Source of the DNA: Oscillospiraceae bacterium
Lineage (GTDB): Bacteria; Bacillota; Clostridia; Oscillospirales; Ruminococcaceae
Direction: 5' to 3'
Assembly: GCA_017473015.1 (NCBI GenBank)
Contig: JAFUNP010000023.1
Location: 45,321 to 109,320 of the forward strand
Length of the DNA: 64,000 nucleotides
A program made the position numbers and the translations under genes. Shown here piece by piece: positions 18,454 through 26,988 of the stretch (positions are counted from its first letter, which is position 1; each line of letters opens with the position of its first letter). The notes below the pieces were generated by a model. The model had not been told where the DNA came from. It saw only the letters and a list, made by a program, of their open reading frames with translations, and did no database searches.

Positions 18454-21400
18454 TTACTTGTAGAGTTCAACCAGTCTGTTCAGGTAGTCGTATCTGTCCA
18501 TAGCTGCTTTTTCGTTAGCTGCGAACAGTTTTGTAGCTCTTTCTGGGTTAGCAGCAGCAAGACGAGCGTAACGAGCTTCGTTCATCAGGAATTCCTGGTA
18601 GCCGCCCTTAGGTGCTTTAGAGTCCAGAGTGAATGGGTTTTTGCCTTCAGCTTTCAGAGCTGGGTTGTAACGGAAGAGGTTCCAGTAACCTGTATCAACA
18701 GCTCTCTTAATTTCAGCCTGGCTGTTTGTCATGCCGCCTTTGATGGAGTGCATTTCACATGGAGCGTAGCCGATGATGAGAGATGGACCGTTGTATGCTT
18801 CAGCTTCTGTCATAGCTTTAACTGTCTGAGCCATGTCAGCGCCCATACCGATCTGTGCTACGTATACATAACCGTAGGACATTGCGATAGAAGCAAGGTC
18901 TTTTTTGCCGATAGCTTTACCAGCTGCTGCGAACTGAGCAACCTGACCCAGTTTGGAAGCTTTAGAAGCCTGACCACCTGTGTTGGAGTAAACTTCTGTA
19001 TCGAATACCATGATGTTTACATCTTCGCCGGAAGCGATAACGTGGTCAAGACCGCCGAAGCCGATGTCGTATGCCCAACCGTCACCACCGAAGATCCAGA
19101 TGGATTTCTTAGCGAGGTATTCTTTATCTTTCAGAATTTCTACGCAGTATGGGCAATCTGGTGTAGCTTCCAGAGCTTCAACCAGTTTAGCTGTTGCAGC
19201 TTTGTTAGCTTTGCCGTCTTCGTATGTTGCGAAGTAAGCATCGATTGCTTCTGCTTTTTCTTCAGATGTTGTAGCTTCTCTGAGTTCTCTCAGTTTAGCT
19301 GCCAGTCTTTCACGGATAGCTTTCTGACCTGTGTAGATACCCAGACCAAATTCTGCGTTGTCTTCGAACAGGGAGTTAGCCCATGCTGGACCGTGACCGT
19401 CTTTGTTTGTTGTGTATGGAGTAGATGGTGCAGAACCGCCCCAGATAGAGGAACAACCTGTAGCGTTAGCGATGTACATTCTGTCACCGAAGAGCTGTGT
19501 AATCAGTTTAGCATAAGCTGTTTCTACACAACCTGCGCAAGCGCCGGAGAATTCAAGCAGAGGCTGTTTGAACTGGCTGCCTTTAACGGATGCTTCGTTG
19601 AATGGAAGTTCTTTAACTGCAACTTCTGCAACTGCCCAGTCAAATGTTGCCTGCTGTTCCATAGCTTCTTCCTGGCCAACCATCTGGAGAGCTTTTGTTT
19701 TAGCTGGACATACGCCAACACAAACGCCGCAACCCATACAGTCAAGTGGGGAGATAGCCATTGTGAATTTTTTGCCTTCCATGCCTTTACCGATAACTTT
19801 TTCAGTTGTTTTCAGTGTAGCTGGAGCTGCTGCAACTTCTTCTTCTGTCAGAACGAATGGTCTGATAGCAGCATGTGGACATACCAGTGAACACTGGTTA
19901 CACTGGATACAGTTTTCTGGGAGCCATACTGGAGCTGCGGAAGCAACACCGCGTTTTTCGAATGCGGACAGGCCCAGAGGGAATGTACCGTCTTCAACGC
20001 CTACGAATGTAGATACTGGCAGGCTGTCGCCGTTGTGCAGGTTAACAGGTGTAACAACTTTTTCGTTGAAGTGTTTCTGCAGGTCGTTAGCGTAAACTGT
20101 TGCATCTTCTGCTTTTGGAGCGTCTTCTGCTGTTGCCCAGTCAGCTGGGATTTCAACTTTGTGCAGAGCGTCTTTGCCCAGGTCGATAGCTTTGTAGTTC
20201 AGCTCAACGATATCCATACCTTTTTTGCTGTATGATTTGTAAGCTGCTTTCTTCATGTAGTCAACTGCTTCGTCAACTGGCAGGATGTTTGCCAGAGCAA
20301 AGAATGCAGACTGCAGGATTGTGTTTGTACGTTTACCCATACCGATTTCTTTTGCAAGGTCGATAGCGTTGATTGTGTAAACGTTGATGTTGTTAGCAGC
20401 GATGTATCTCTTAGCTACTGCTGGCAGATGTTCGTTCAGTTCTTCATCAGACCACTGGCAGTTGATAAGGAATGTGCCGTTTGGTTTACAGTCACGAACC
20501 ATAGCAAAGCCTTTCAGAATGTATGAAGGGTTGTGGCAAGCTACGAAGTCTGCTTTGTTGATGTAGTAAGTAGATTTAATTCTTGTGTCACCGAAACGCA
20601 GGTGAGAAATTGTCAGACCGTTTGTTTTCTTTGAGTCATATTCAAAGTAAGCCTGAACATATTTTTCAGTGTGGTCACCGATAATTTTGATGGAGTTTTT
20701 GTTAGCACCAACAGTACCGTCACCGCCGAGACCCCAGAATTTGCAGGATACGATGGATTCGTTAGCTGTAGCTGGAACTTCTTCTGGCAGTGGGAGAGAC
20801 AGGTTTGTAACGTCGTCTTCGATACCTACTGTGAAGTTAGCTTTTGGTGTTTCAAGAGCAAGGTTGTTGTAAACAGCAAAGATGCAAGCTGGAGTTGTAT
20901 CTTTGGAGCCCAGACCGTAACGGCCGCCAACAACTGTTCTGCCTTCCATAGCGCCGTTGATAGACAGAGCTGTAACAACGTCGAGATAGAGAGGTTCGCC
21001 CAGAGCACCTGGTTCTTTTGTTCTGTCCAGAACAGCAATTTTCTTAGCTGTTGCAGGGATAGCTTCAATCAGGTGTTTAGCGGAGAATGGACGGTAAAGT
21101 CTAACTTTAACCAGACCAACTTTTTCGCCGGCTGCCAGCAGGTAGTCGATAACTTCTTCTGCTGTGTCACATACAGAACCCATAGCGATAATTACGCGTT
21201 CTGCATCTGGTGCGCCGTAGTAGTTGAACAGTTTGTAATCTGTGCCCAGTTTTTCGTTAACTTTGCCCATGTATTTTTCTACAACTGCTGGGAAAGCATC
21301 GTAGAATGGGTTTGCAGCTTCTTTAGCCTGGAAGAAGATGTCGCCGTTCTGAGCTGTACCGCGCAGAACTGGTCTTTCAGGGTTCAGGGATGTGCGGCGG

Positions 21401-22008
21401 AATCTTTCAACAGCTTCCCAGTTAACCATTTCAGCCAGGTCTTCGTTTTCCCAAACTTCGATTTTCTGGATTTCGTGTGATGTACGGAAACCGTCAAAGA
21501 AGTTCAGAACTGGAACACGGCCTTCGATTGTTGCCAGGTGAGCAACAGCACCCAGGTCCATGATTTCCTGCTGGTTTGTTTCAGCAAGCATTGCATAACC
21601 TGTCTGACGGCATGAGTAAACGTCAGAGTGGTCGCCGAAGATGTTCAGAGCGTGTGCAGCAACTGTACGAGCGGAAACATGAATAACGTTTGGCAGCAGT
21701 TCGCCAGCGATTTTGTACATGTTTGGAATCATCAGGAGCAGACCCTGAGATGCTGTGTAAGTTGTTGTGAATGCACCGGCCTGGAGAGAACCGTGTACTG
21801 TACCTGCAGCACCAGCTTCAGACTGCATTTCTACAACTTTAGCTTCTGTGCCGAAGATGTTTTTTCTGCCGCCAGCTGACCATACGTCTGTCTGTTCAGC
21901 CATTGGAGAGGATGGTGTGATAGGGAAAATACCAGCTACTTCTGTGAAAGCATAGCTAACGTGAGCGGCAGCTGTATTACCATCCATGGAAATTCTTTTT
22001 CTTGCCAT
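18454..22008 (-). CDS. nifJ: Pyruvate:ferredoxin (flavodoxin) oxidoreductase, single chain
   Basis: The enzyme oxidises pyruvate with CoA to acetyl-CoA and CO2, reducing ferredoxin; it is the central step of clostridial fermentation. The 1184-residue length is that of the fused homodimeric form. The order is: N-terminal TPP-pyrimidine/core domain (ITPSSPMAEQTD), gamma domain, two 4Fe-4S clusters near residue 690-770 (CIQCNQCSLVCPHA and CMGCGVCVGVCPAK), and a C-terminal TPP domain with GDGWAYDIGFGGLDHV and SNTGGQASKAS. Codon bias is extreme, indicating high expression. It has its own promoter, an AAGGAGGAC ribosome site and a terminator. Confidence 0.97.
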   Translation of the reverse strand: MARKRISMDGNTAAAHVSYAFTEVAGIFPITPSSPMAEQTDVWSAGGRKNIFGTEAKVVEMQSEAGAAGTVHGSLQAGAFTTTYTASQGLLLMIPNMYKIAGELLPNVIHVSARTVAAHALNIFGDHSDVYSCRQTGYAMLAETNQQEIMDLGAVAHLATIEGRVPVLNFFDGFRTSHEIQKIEVWENEDLAEMVNWEAVERFRRTSLNPERPVLRGTAQNGDIFFQAKEAANPFYDAFPAVVEKYMGKVNEKLGTDYKLFNYYGAPDAERVIIAMGSVCDTAEEVIDYLLAAGEKVGLVKVRLYRPFSAKHLIEAIPATAKKIAVLDRTKEPGALGEPLYLDVVTALSINGAMEGRTVVGGRYGLGSKDTTPACIFAVYNNLALETPKANFTVGIEDDVTNLSLPLPEEVPATANESIVSCKFWGLGGDGTVGANKNSIKIIGDHTEKYVQAYFEYDSKKTNGLTISHLRFGDTRIKSTYYINKADFVACHNPSYILKGFAMVRDCKPNGTFLINCQWSDEELNEHLPAVAKRYIAANNINVYTINAIDLAKEIGMGKRTNTILQSAFFALANILPVDEAVDYMKKAAYKSYSKKGMDIVELNYKAIDLGKDALHKVEIPADWATAEDAPKAEDATVYANDLQKHFNEKVVTPVNLHNGDSLPVSTFVGVEDGTFPLGLSAFEKRGVASAAPVWLPENCIQCNQCSLVCPHAAIRPFVLTEEEVAAAPATLKTTEKVIGKGMEGKKFTMAISPLDCMGCGVCVGVCPAKTKALQMVGQEEAMEQQATFDWAVAEVAVKELPFNEASVKGSQFKQPLLEFSGACAGCVETAYAKLITQLFGDRMYIANATGCSSIWGGSAPSTPYTTNKDGHGPAWANSLFEDNAEFGLGIYTGQKAIRERLAAKLRELREATTSEEKAEAIDAYFATYEDGKANKAATAKLVEALEATPDCPYCVEILKDKEYLAKKSIWIFGGDGWAYDIGFGGLDHVIASGEDVNIMVFDTEVYSNTGGQASKASKLGQVAQFAAAGKAIGKKDLASIAMSYGYVYVAQIGMGADMAQTVKAMTEAEAYNGPSLIIGYAPCEMHSIKGGMTNSQAEIKRAVDTGYWNLFRYNPALKAEGKNPFTLDSKAPKGGYQEFLMNEARYARLAAANPERATKLFAANEKAAMDRYDYLNRLVELYK

Positions 22009-22061
22009 TTGGATTTGTCCTCCTTATATTAGGGCATACTTATGCCTTTTTTACAATTAAC

Positions 22062-22090
22062 ATTTTATCACTAATAATCGGATATGTAAA
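22062..22090 (-). promoter_or_regulatory. Promoter of nifJ
   Basis: On the minus strand TTTACA (22090-22085), a 17-base spacer, then TAAAAT (22067-22062). A small hairpin GGCATA/TATGCC lies in the leader at 22034-22047. No Rex-type palindrome was found here. The rest of the 371-base gap to 22379 is A/T-rich and empty. Confidence 0.7.
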
Positions 22091-22379
22091 GAAATAAGCG
22101 TTGATTTTACCATAAAAACAAAAAATTCGTCATATTAAATATTTTTTTACCAATTAAACTGGTTTTTATTTGCAAATTTTTTTACAGCTTATTCCTCATA
22201 TGCTTTTCCGGCAGTTTTCCGACTTTTTATTCCATTTTTCCCATTTTTAAAGATAAAAATATGAATAATTTAATTTTTAAAATGTTTCACAGAATTTACA
22301 CTTAATTTACAGAAAATTATTCATTTTTGGTGTAAAATAATTAATATAGATAAACTTAAATATTTACAAGGAGGAAGAT

Positions 22380-23522
22380 ATGCAGACATTTACATTGACA
22401 GTACTGGCTATATACAGCCGATACCCACACGCAGCTGCAGGTAAAATCAACCATATTCTGGGCGTTCCTCCCCGGATGATAAGACATGAGAGAAAGTTTC
22501 TGGGTGACAACGGCTATCTGGAAAAGGACGAAAACCTGCACTGGCATATAACACAGGCAGGTCTGCAGGCACTGAAAAATTTTGACAGGGTTAAAGCAGC
22601 GGAAAACGCCAGATTTCTGAAAGAGGCCAGTGAAATTGCAGCCGGTGCCCTGGGGGCTGACAAAGATGAACTGAGCCGTTTTACGCTGATGGACAAAGGC
22701 ATGACCAACGACAGCTATGTATTTTTCTGCAGGGGCAAAAAATACATATACCGTCAGGCCGGTCAGGGCAGCGAAATGCTGGTGGACAGATACCGTGAAT
22801 ACTCAAACTATCTGGCACTGGAGGGCCGCGGTATCAGTGATGTGGTGGTATATCACAACCCTGTCAGCGGCACCAAAATTACAGAATTTATCGAAGACTG
22901 CAGCAGTATCGACATTGACAACCCACGGCATATTGAACTGGCGCTTCAGGCGCTGAGAAATCTGCACAGCGCAGATATAGAGCCACCACACAATTTTAAT
23001 TTTTTGAAAACCATCGATTACTACGAAGAAATCTGCCACAATATGGAGGCCGAACTGTTCCCCACTTACAGAAAGTATAGGGCAGATGTGGAGCAATTGC
23101 TGGAAAAGGTGGCAGGACTGAATGTTCCCACCTGCTTCTGCCATATCGATTTTGTTCCGGGTAACTGCCTGTTGACAAAGGAAGGCCATGTGGTACTGAT
23201 AGACTGGGAATATTCCGGCAGACAGGACCCTATAGTTGATGTGGCAATGTTCTGTATTTCTGCGGCGCTGAACAAAGCACAGAGCGACCGCCTGCTGAAA
23301 AATTACCTGCAGCGCAAAGCCACACCGGAAGAAACCGCCAGATTTTATACCTACATTGCCACTGCCGGACTGATGTGGAGTTTGTGGAGTGTGTTCAAAA
23401 CAGCCAACGGCGAAGTTTTTGAAGGATACACAGAGCGCACCTATAATCTTTGTAAAAAATACTCCAAGCTGGCGGCAGAGATTTTCGAAAAAATTGAAAA
23501 AGTCGGCGAAAATGACAAATAA
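22380..23522 (+). CDS. LicA/choline-kinase-like phosphotransferase with N-terminal winged helix
   Basis: The first ~65 residues look like a winged-helix DNA-binding or interaction domain (AAGKINHILGVPPRMIRHERKF in two parts, then WHITQAGLQAL). The rest is an aminoglycoside/choline kinase fold: a LicA-like start LMDKGMTNDSYVFF, the catalytic loop CHIDFVPGNCL (His-x-Asp...Asn) and the metal site LIDWEYSGRQDP. LicA-type kinases phosphorylate choline for decoration of surface polymers; the substrate here is not proven. An AGGAGGAAGAT ribosome site fixes the start. The gene is monocistronic with a terminator at 23530. Confidence 0.84.
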   Translation: MQTFTLTVLAIYSRYPHAAAGKINHILGVPPRMIRHERKFLGDNGYLEKDENLHWHITQAGLQALKNFDRVKAAENARFLKEASEIAAGALGADKDELSRFTLMDKGMTNDSYVFFCRGKKYIYRQAGQGSEMLVDRYREYSNYLALEGRGISDVVVYHNPVSGTKITEFIEDCSSIDIDNPRHIELALQALRNLHSADIEPPHNFNFLKTIDYYEEICHNMEAELFPTYRKYRADVEQLLEKVAGLNVPTCFCHIDFVPGNCLLTKEGHVVLIDWEYSGRQDPIVDVAMFCISAALNKAQSDRLLKNYLQRKATPEETARFYTYIATAGLMWSLWSVFKTANGEVFEGYTERTYNLCKKYSKLAAEIFEKIEKVGENDK

Positions 23523-23529
23523 ACAGCAA

Positions 23530-23565
23530 AACCGGACTGCATCAGCAGCCCGGTTGTTTTTTTGT
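23530..23565 (+). terminator. Terminator of the LicA-like gene
   Basis: The stem AACCGG-CTGC/GCAG-CCGGTT with an internal mismatch is followed by GTTTTTTTG. Confidence 0.75.
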
Positions 23566-23643
23566 TTAAGAATCTTATTGTAAATGACAGCAATGACTGA
23601 TATGAAACTGCCCCGTGTGACATTTGTATCTGTGTATCACTGT

Positions 23644-24258
23644 TTATTCATATTTGCATCTCAGTTCTATCACAACGCCCAGTATGGTTACCGGCAATGA
23701 CTCGCATTCCCGTGCGGTGTAGTACATAGGCATATAATCCGGATTGGTAGGCACAAGGGTGATGCCATCTTTTTGGAACACTATTTTTTTCACAGTGGCT
23801 TCTTCCCTGCCCACCATGGCAACTACCGTCTGACCGTTTTCAGCGACAGGGGTGCGGCGCACAATAACCACATCACCGGGGCTCATTTTCGGCTCCATGC
23901 TGTGGCCCTTTACTTTCAGGGCGAATATCTCCCCCTTTGCCGCCAGCTGACTGTTGACCAGCTCGTAACCGATGATTTCCTGCCGGGCCTGTGCCGGCTG
24001 GCCGCCGCGCACATAACCTGCCACCGGAATCTGTATATCCTCATCCGGCAATCTGCCCGCAGGAGCAACTCCCAGCAGCTGTTCAAACTCCACTCCGAAA
24101 AACCGGCAGATTTTCATAATGGTGGGGTAATCCGGTTTGCGCCGGCCTGTTTCCCACATGGCAACAGTACTGGTGGACACACCTATTTTTTTTGCGAACT
24201 GCATCTGTGTCAGTCCGCTTTTTTTACGCAGAAAAGCCAGGTTTTTCATTGTTTTCAC
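23644..24258 (-). CDS. LexA/CI-type repressor: XRE helix-turn-helix plus S24 self-cleavage domain
   Basis: The 204-residue repressor has an XRE helix-turn-helix at about 8-60 (LTQMQFAKKIGVSTSTVAMW) and a peptidase S24 domain. The self-cleavage parts are all present: an Ala80-Gly81 bond in PVAGYV, Ser120 in GHSMEPKMSPGD, and Lys157 in ATVKK. The Ser-Lys distance of 37 is the same as in LexA (119/156), so RecA- or stress-triggered autoproteolysis is plausible. A perfect operator lies 18 bases before its start, and two more sites overlap the promoter of the divergent gene. No phage genes are nearby, so it looks like a domesticated or free-standing switch. Confidence 0.88.
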   Translation of the reverse strand: MKTMKNLAFLRKKSGLTQMQFAKKIGVSTSTVAMWETGRRKPDYPTIMKICRFFGVEFEQLLGVAPAGRLPDEDIQIPVAGYVRGGQPAQARQEIIGYELVNSQLAAKGEIFALKVKGHSMEPKMSPGDVVIVRRTPVAENGQTVVAMVGREEATVKKIVFQKDGITLVPTNPDYMPMYYTARECESLPVTILGVVIELRCKYE

Positions 24259-24276
24259 TCCTTTTTATTGAAATTA

Positions 24277-24293
24277 TATCACAAATTGTGATA
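24277..24293. promoter_or_regulatory. Operator O1 (autoregulatory) of the S24 repressor
   Basis: TATCACAAATTGTGATA is a 17-bp perfect palindrome directly upstream of the repressor gene. It has the same ATCAC/GTGAT half-sites as the site at 24399. Confidence 0.75.
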
Positions 24294-24366
24294 AATGTAA
24301 AACACTAAAAATCACTGGTCTTTCGCCTAAAATACAACTATTAGTAGTTAAAATTTCAGATAAATA

Positions 24367-24395
24367 TTGACAATATGTGATAATATTACTATAAT
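24367..24395 (+). promoter_or_regulatory. Strong promoter of the sigma-like regulator gene
   Basis: TTGACA, a 17-base spacer, then TATAAT: consensus in both boxes. The spacer contains a TGTGATA half-site (24376-24382), and a full operator follows right after the -10 box, so the repressor should shut it off tightly. Confidence 0.88.
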
Positions 24396-24398
24396 ATA

Positions 24399-24413
24399 AT
24401 CACAATAAGTGAT
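24399..24413. promoter_or_regulatory. Operator O2 of the S24 repressor
   Basis: ATCAC-AATAA-GTGAT lies 3 bases downstream of the -10 box of the divergent promoter. It carries the half-sites found in O1. Confidence 0.7.
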
Positions 24414-24429
24414 AACGGAGGTGCATAAA

Positions 24430-24810
24430 ATGTATAAACAACAGGCTGTGGAGCAGCTGAGGGAATATTCCCGTGCAAAAGAAAGAGCGCCTTTTCTGGC
24501 GGCCAAGGCACAGGTGCTGAAAGAGCGACTGGAAAATAATATAGGCGACAAACGGACAACCCTGGCGGTGCTGAAAAGGGTGGAATGCACCATGACTGCC
24601 GACAGTATGGTGATACAGGATGTGGAGAGCTGCCTGGAGTACCTGGACGAAAGAGAGCGCTGTGTTCTGTGGCACTTTTATGTCCGGCGCACCTACGACT
24701 ATATAGAGATACTCAACGAAAAGCTGTGCGTTGAGCGCAGCCAGATTTACCGCCTGAAAGACAAAGCAATACAGAAATATGCCATGCTGTCCATGGGGGA
24801 TTTTTATTGA
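24430..24810 (+). CDS. Sigma-70 region 4-like regulator (phage ArpU/DUF1492 type)
   Basis: The 126-residue protein has a helical N-terminal part (residues 1-45, charged) and a C-terminal helix-turn-helix around 78-120: LDERERCVLWHFYVRRTYDY, then CVERSQIYRLKDKAIQKY. This is the look of sigma region 4 and of phage late-gene activators. ATG at 24430 follows ACGGAGGTGC; a GTG further upstream in the same frame lies inside the operator and is unlikely. It is controlled by a consensus promoter overlapped by repressor sites. Targets are unknown; no phage late genes lie in the window. Confidence 0.75.
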   Translation: MYKQQAVEQLREYSRAKERAPFLAAKAQVLKERLENNIGDKRTTLAVLKRVECTMTADSMVIQDVESCLEYLDERERCVLWHFYVRRTYDYIEILNEKLCVERSQIYRLKDKAIQKYAMLSMGDFY

Positions 24811-24916
24811 AAACAGCTTTGCCGGTAAAAAAATTTACAAAAATTACAATATACGGTTTATTTTTTCTTTGTTGTGATATATATTAAAGGTATAACTATG
24901 AAAAGCAGGTGGAGAT

Positions 24917-25780
24917 ATGAGAGTACCAGTTGAAAAAAGAATTGGTCCTGTGACGGGGCTGGGGCGGCTGCGGACGGGAGCGGTATCCGCCGCAGTTTTT
25001 CTTCACCGGCAGAACACCGCACTGAAAGTAAGGCGTTATGTGTACTCATCACCACGGCTGCCAAACCGGTTCCGCGGATTCAGGATACGGCAGATTTCCG
25101 ACTATCACAACACTTCCATACTGGAAAACAGAGTTGTGAATATGACCGCTGCTGAAGGACCTGATATAATAGTTGTGACAGGTGACCTGGTGGACTGCCG
25201 CAAAACGGATATTACGGCAGGGCTGTCACTGATAAAAAGGCTGGCAGAGATTGCGCCGGTGTACTATGTGACAGGAAATCACGAAGCCAAAATCCCTCAG
25301 CCGGAAAAGCTGAAAAGGCAGATTGCACGGCGGGGAGCCACTGTGATGGATGGTGCAAAGATAAATCTTTACCGTGGCGAGGGGGCAATCACACTGCGGG
25401 GTGTACGGGACCCCCGATTTTATGCAGAAAGCGACCACGATGACGGCAACAGACAGTATTTCCGCCGACGGGTTCTGAAATTTATGGAAACCAAGGAAAA
25501 TTTCACTCTGCTGCTGTCACACAGGCCTGAATTTATACACACCTACCGTGATGCAGGCATTGACCTGGCACTGACAGGTCACGCTCACGGCGGACAGTTT
25601 GGTATTCCTTTTACCGATATGGGAGTTTTTGTGCCAAACCAGGGGCTGTTCCCGGAATACGCCGCAGGAATGAAACAGCTGGACAACACCACCATGGTTA
25701 TCAGCCGCGGCATAGGAAACAGCGTATTCCCTTTCCGCCTGTTCAACTATCCTGAAATAGTTACTGTAGAATTTGAATAA
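24917..25780 (+). CDS. Metallophosphoesterase (YaeI/YkuE-like)
   Basis: The 287-residue calcineurin-type phosphoesterase has the expected motifs in order: QISDYHN (DxH; usually DLH), VVTGDLVD (GDxxD), YVTGNHE (GNHE) and GHAHGGQFG (GHxH). Together these bind two metal ions. The N-terminal stretch has a weak hydrophobic segment, and relatives are membrane-attached enzymes acting on lipid A precursors or other phosphoesters. The start follows AGGTGGAGAT. The gene is monocistronic with a terminator at 25786. Confidence 0.88.
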   Translation: MRVPVEKRIGPVTGLGRLRTGAVSAAVFLHRQNTALKVRRYVYSSPRLPNRFRGFRIRQISDYHNTSILENRVVNMTAAEGPDIIVVTGDLVDCRKTDITAGLSLIKRLAEIAPVYYVTGNHEAKIPQPEKLKRQIARRGATVMDGAKINLYRGEGAITLRGVRDPRFYAESDHDDGNRQYFRRRVLKFMETKENFTLLLSHRPEFIHTYRDAGIDLALTGHAHGGQFGIPFTDMGVFVPNQGLFPEYAAGMKQLDNTTMVISRGIGNSVFPFRLFNYPEIVTVEFE

Positions 25781-25785
25781 ACAAC

Positions 25786-25813
25786 GCCGCTCTCTGTAGA
25801 GCGGCATTTTGAT
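25786..25813 (+). terminator. Terminator of the phosphoesterase gene
   Basis: The 8-bp GC-rich stem GCCGCTCT/AGAGCGGC with a 4-base loop is followed by ATTTTGATT. Confidence 0.7.
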
Positions 25814-25962
25814 TGGCCATAGTGCCAATAATATCTCCAGGCTTTTATTTATGCTGCCAGTGTTTTAATTCTTCATAAATAAGAAAGTTTACTTTATTTT
25901 CATTGTTTTTATGCCGTCAGTGTAGTAAAATAGTCTGTAAGAATAAATTACGGAGGCTCAGT

Positions 25963-26982
25963 ATGGCTATTCTGGTTACCGGCGGTGCCGGTTATATCGG
26001 CTCTCATACCACCATTGAACTGCTGAACGCAGGATATGATGTGGTGATGGCCGACAATTTCTATAACTCCTCCCCTGAAGTGCTGAACAGGCTGAAAATC
26101 ATCACAGGGAGAGAGATACCTTTTGTAAAATGCGATGTGTGTGATGAACAGCAGGTGGAAAACCTGTTTGCTTCTCACCCTGAAATAGACGCTGTTATAC
26201 ATTTTGCAGCATATAAAGCTGTGGGCGAAAGCGTGGAAAAGCCACTGGATTATTATCAGAACAATATAGGCGGTGCGCTCTGCGTGCTGCAGGCTATGAA
26301 AAGACACGGTGTTAAAAACTTTGTATTTTCATCCTCTGCCACAGTTTACGGCGAACCTGAAAGAATCCCCAGCGACGAAAGCTGTGCTGCCAACGGTGCC
26401 ACCAATCCTTACGGCTGGACAAAAGTGATGCAGGAACAGATTCTCACTGACCTGTGCAAATCAGACCCGGAAATGAATGTGGCAATCCTGCGCTATTTCA
26501 ACCCTATCGGCGCGCATCCTTCCGGACTTATAGGTGAAGACCCAAACGGCGTGCCAAACAATCTGTTGCCTTATGTGGCACAGGCTGCCATCGGCAAACA
26601 TCCGTCAGTGAGGGTGTACGGCACAGACTATCCTACACCGGACGGCACAGGGGTGCGTGACTACATTCATGTAGTGGACCTGGCCAGAGGCCATGTGGCC
26701 GCAGTGAAAAAGCTGGCTGAAAAATGCGGTCTGGTTGTTTACAACCTGGGCACAGGTGTGGGCTACAGCGTATTCCAGGTGATTGAAGCATTTGAAAAAG
26801 CCTGTGGCAAAAAGCTGGAAAGAAATATTCTGCCGCGCAGAGCCGGCGATATTGCAGAAAACTATGCCAACCCGACAAAAGCCAGAGAAGAACTGGGCTG
26901 GGTGGCACAGTATACAATAGAAGATATGTGTGCTCATGCATGGAACTGGCAGAGCAAGAACCCTAACGGATACAAGGAGTAA
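25963..26982 (+). CDS. galE: UDP-glucose 4-epimerase
   Basis: GalE interconverts UDP-glucose and UDP-galactose. The 339-residue short-chain dehydrogenase-type protein has the NAD motif VTGGAGYIGSHT at residue 6, the SSSATVYGEP loop, and the catalytic Tyr-Lys pair in NPYGWTKVMQE. RYFNPIGAHPSGLIGEDP and a conserved C-terminus follow. ATG at 25963 is chosen for its CGGAGGCTCAGT ribosome site; an in-frame start further upstream has none. It sits 6 bases before a nucleotidyltransferase gene, forming a two-gene operon. Confidence 0.96.
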   Translation: MAILVTGGAGYIGSHTTIELLNAGYDVVMADNFYNSSPEVLNRLKIITGREIPFVKCDVCDEQQVENLFASHPEIDAVIHFAAYKAVGESVEKPLDYYQNNIGGALCVLQAMKRHGVKNFVFSSSATVYGEPERIPSDESCAANGATNPYGWTKVMQEQILTDLCKSDPEMNVAILRYFNPIGAHPSGLIGEDPNGVPNNLLPYVAQAAIGKHPSVRVYGTDYPTPDGTGVRDYIHVVDLARGHVAAVKKLAEKCGLVVYNLGTGVGYSVFQVIEAFEKACGKKLERNILPRRAGDIAENYANPTKAREELGWVAQYTIEDMCAHAWNWQSKNPNGYKE

Positions 26983-26988
26983 TATATT

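Noticed and set aside
22009..22379. A Rex operator upstream of nifJ
   Set aside because: I looked for TTGTTAA-N4-TTAACAA and close variants; only single half-like pieces (TTAACATTTTAT) are present.
23644..24810. A prophage around the S24 repressor
   Set aside because: The flanking genes are a choline-kinase-like gene and a phosphoesterase gene. No integrase, terminase, portal, tail or attachment repeat is seen.
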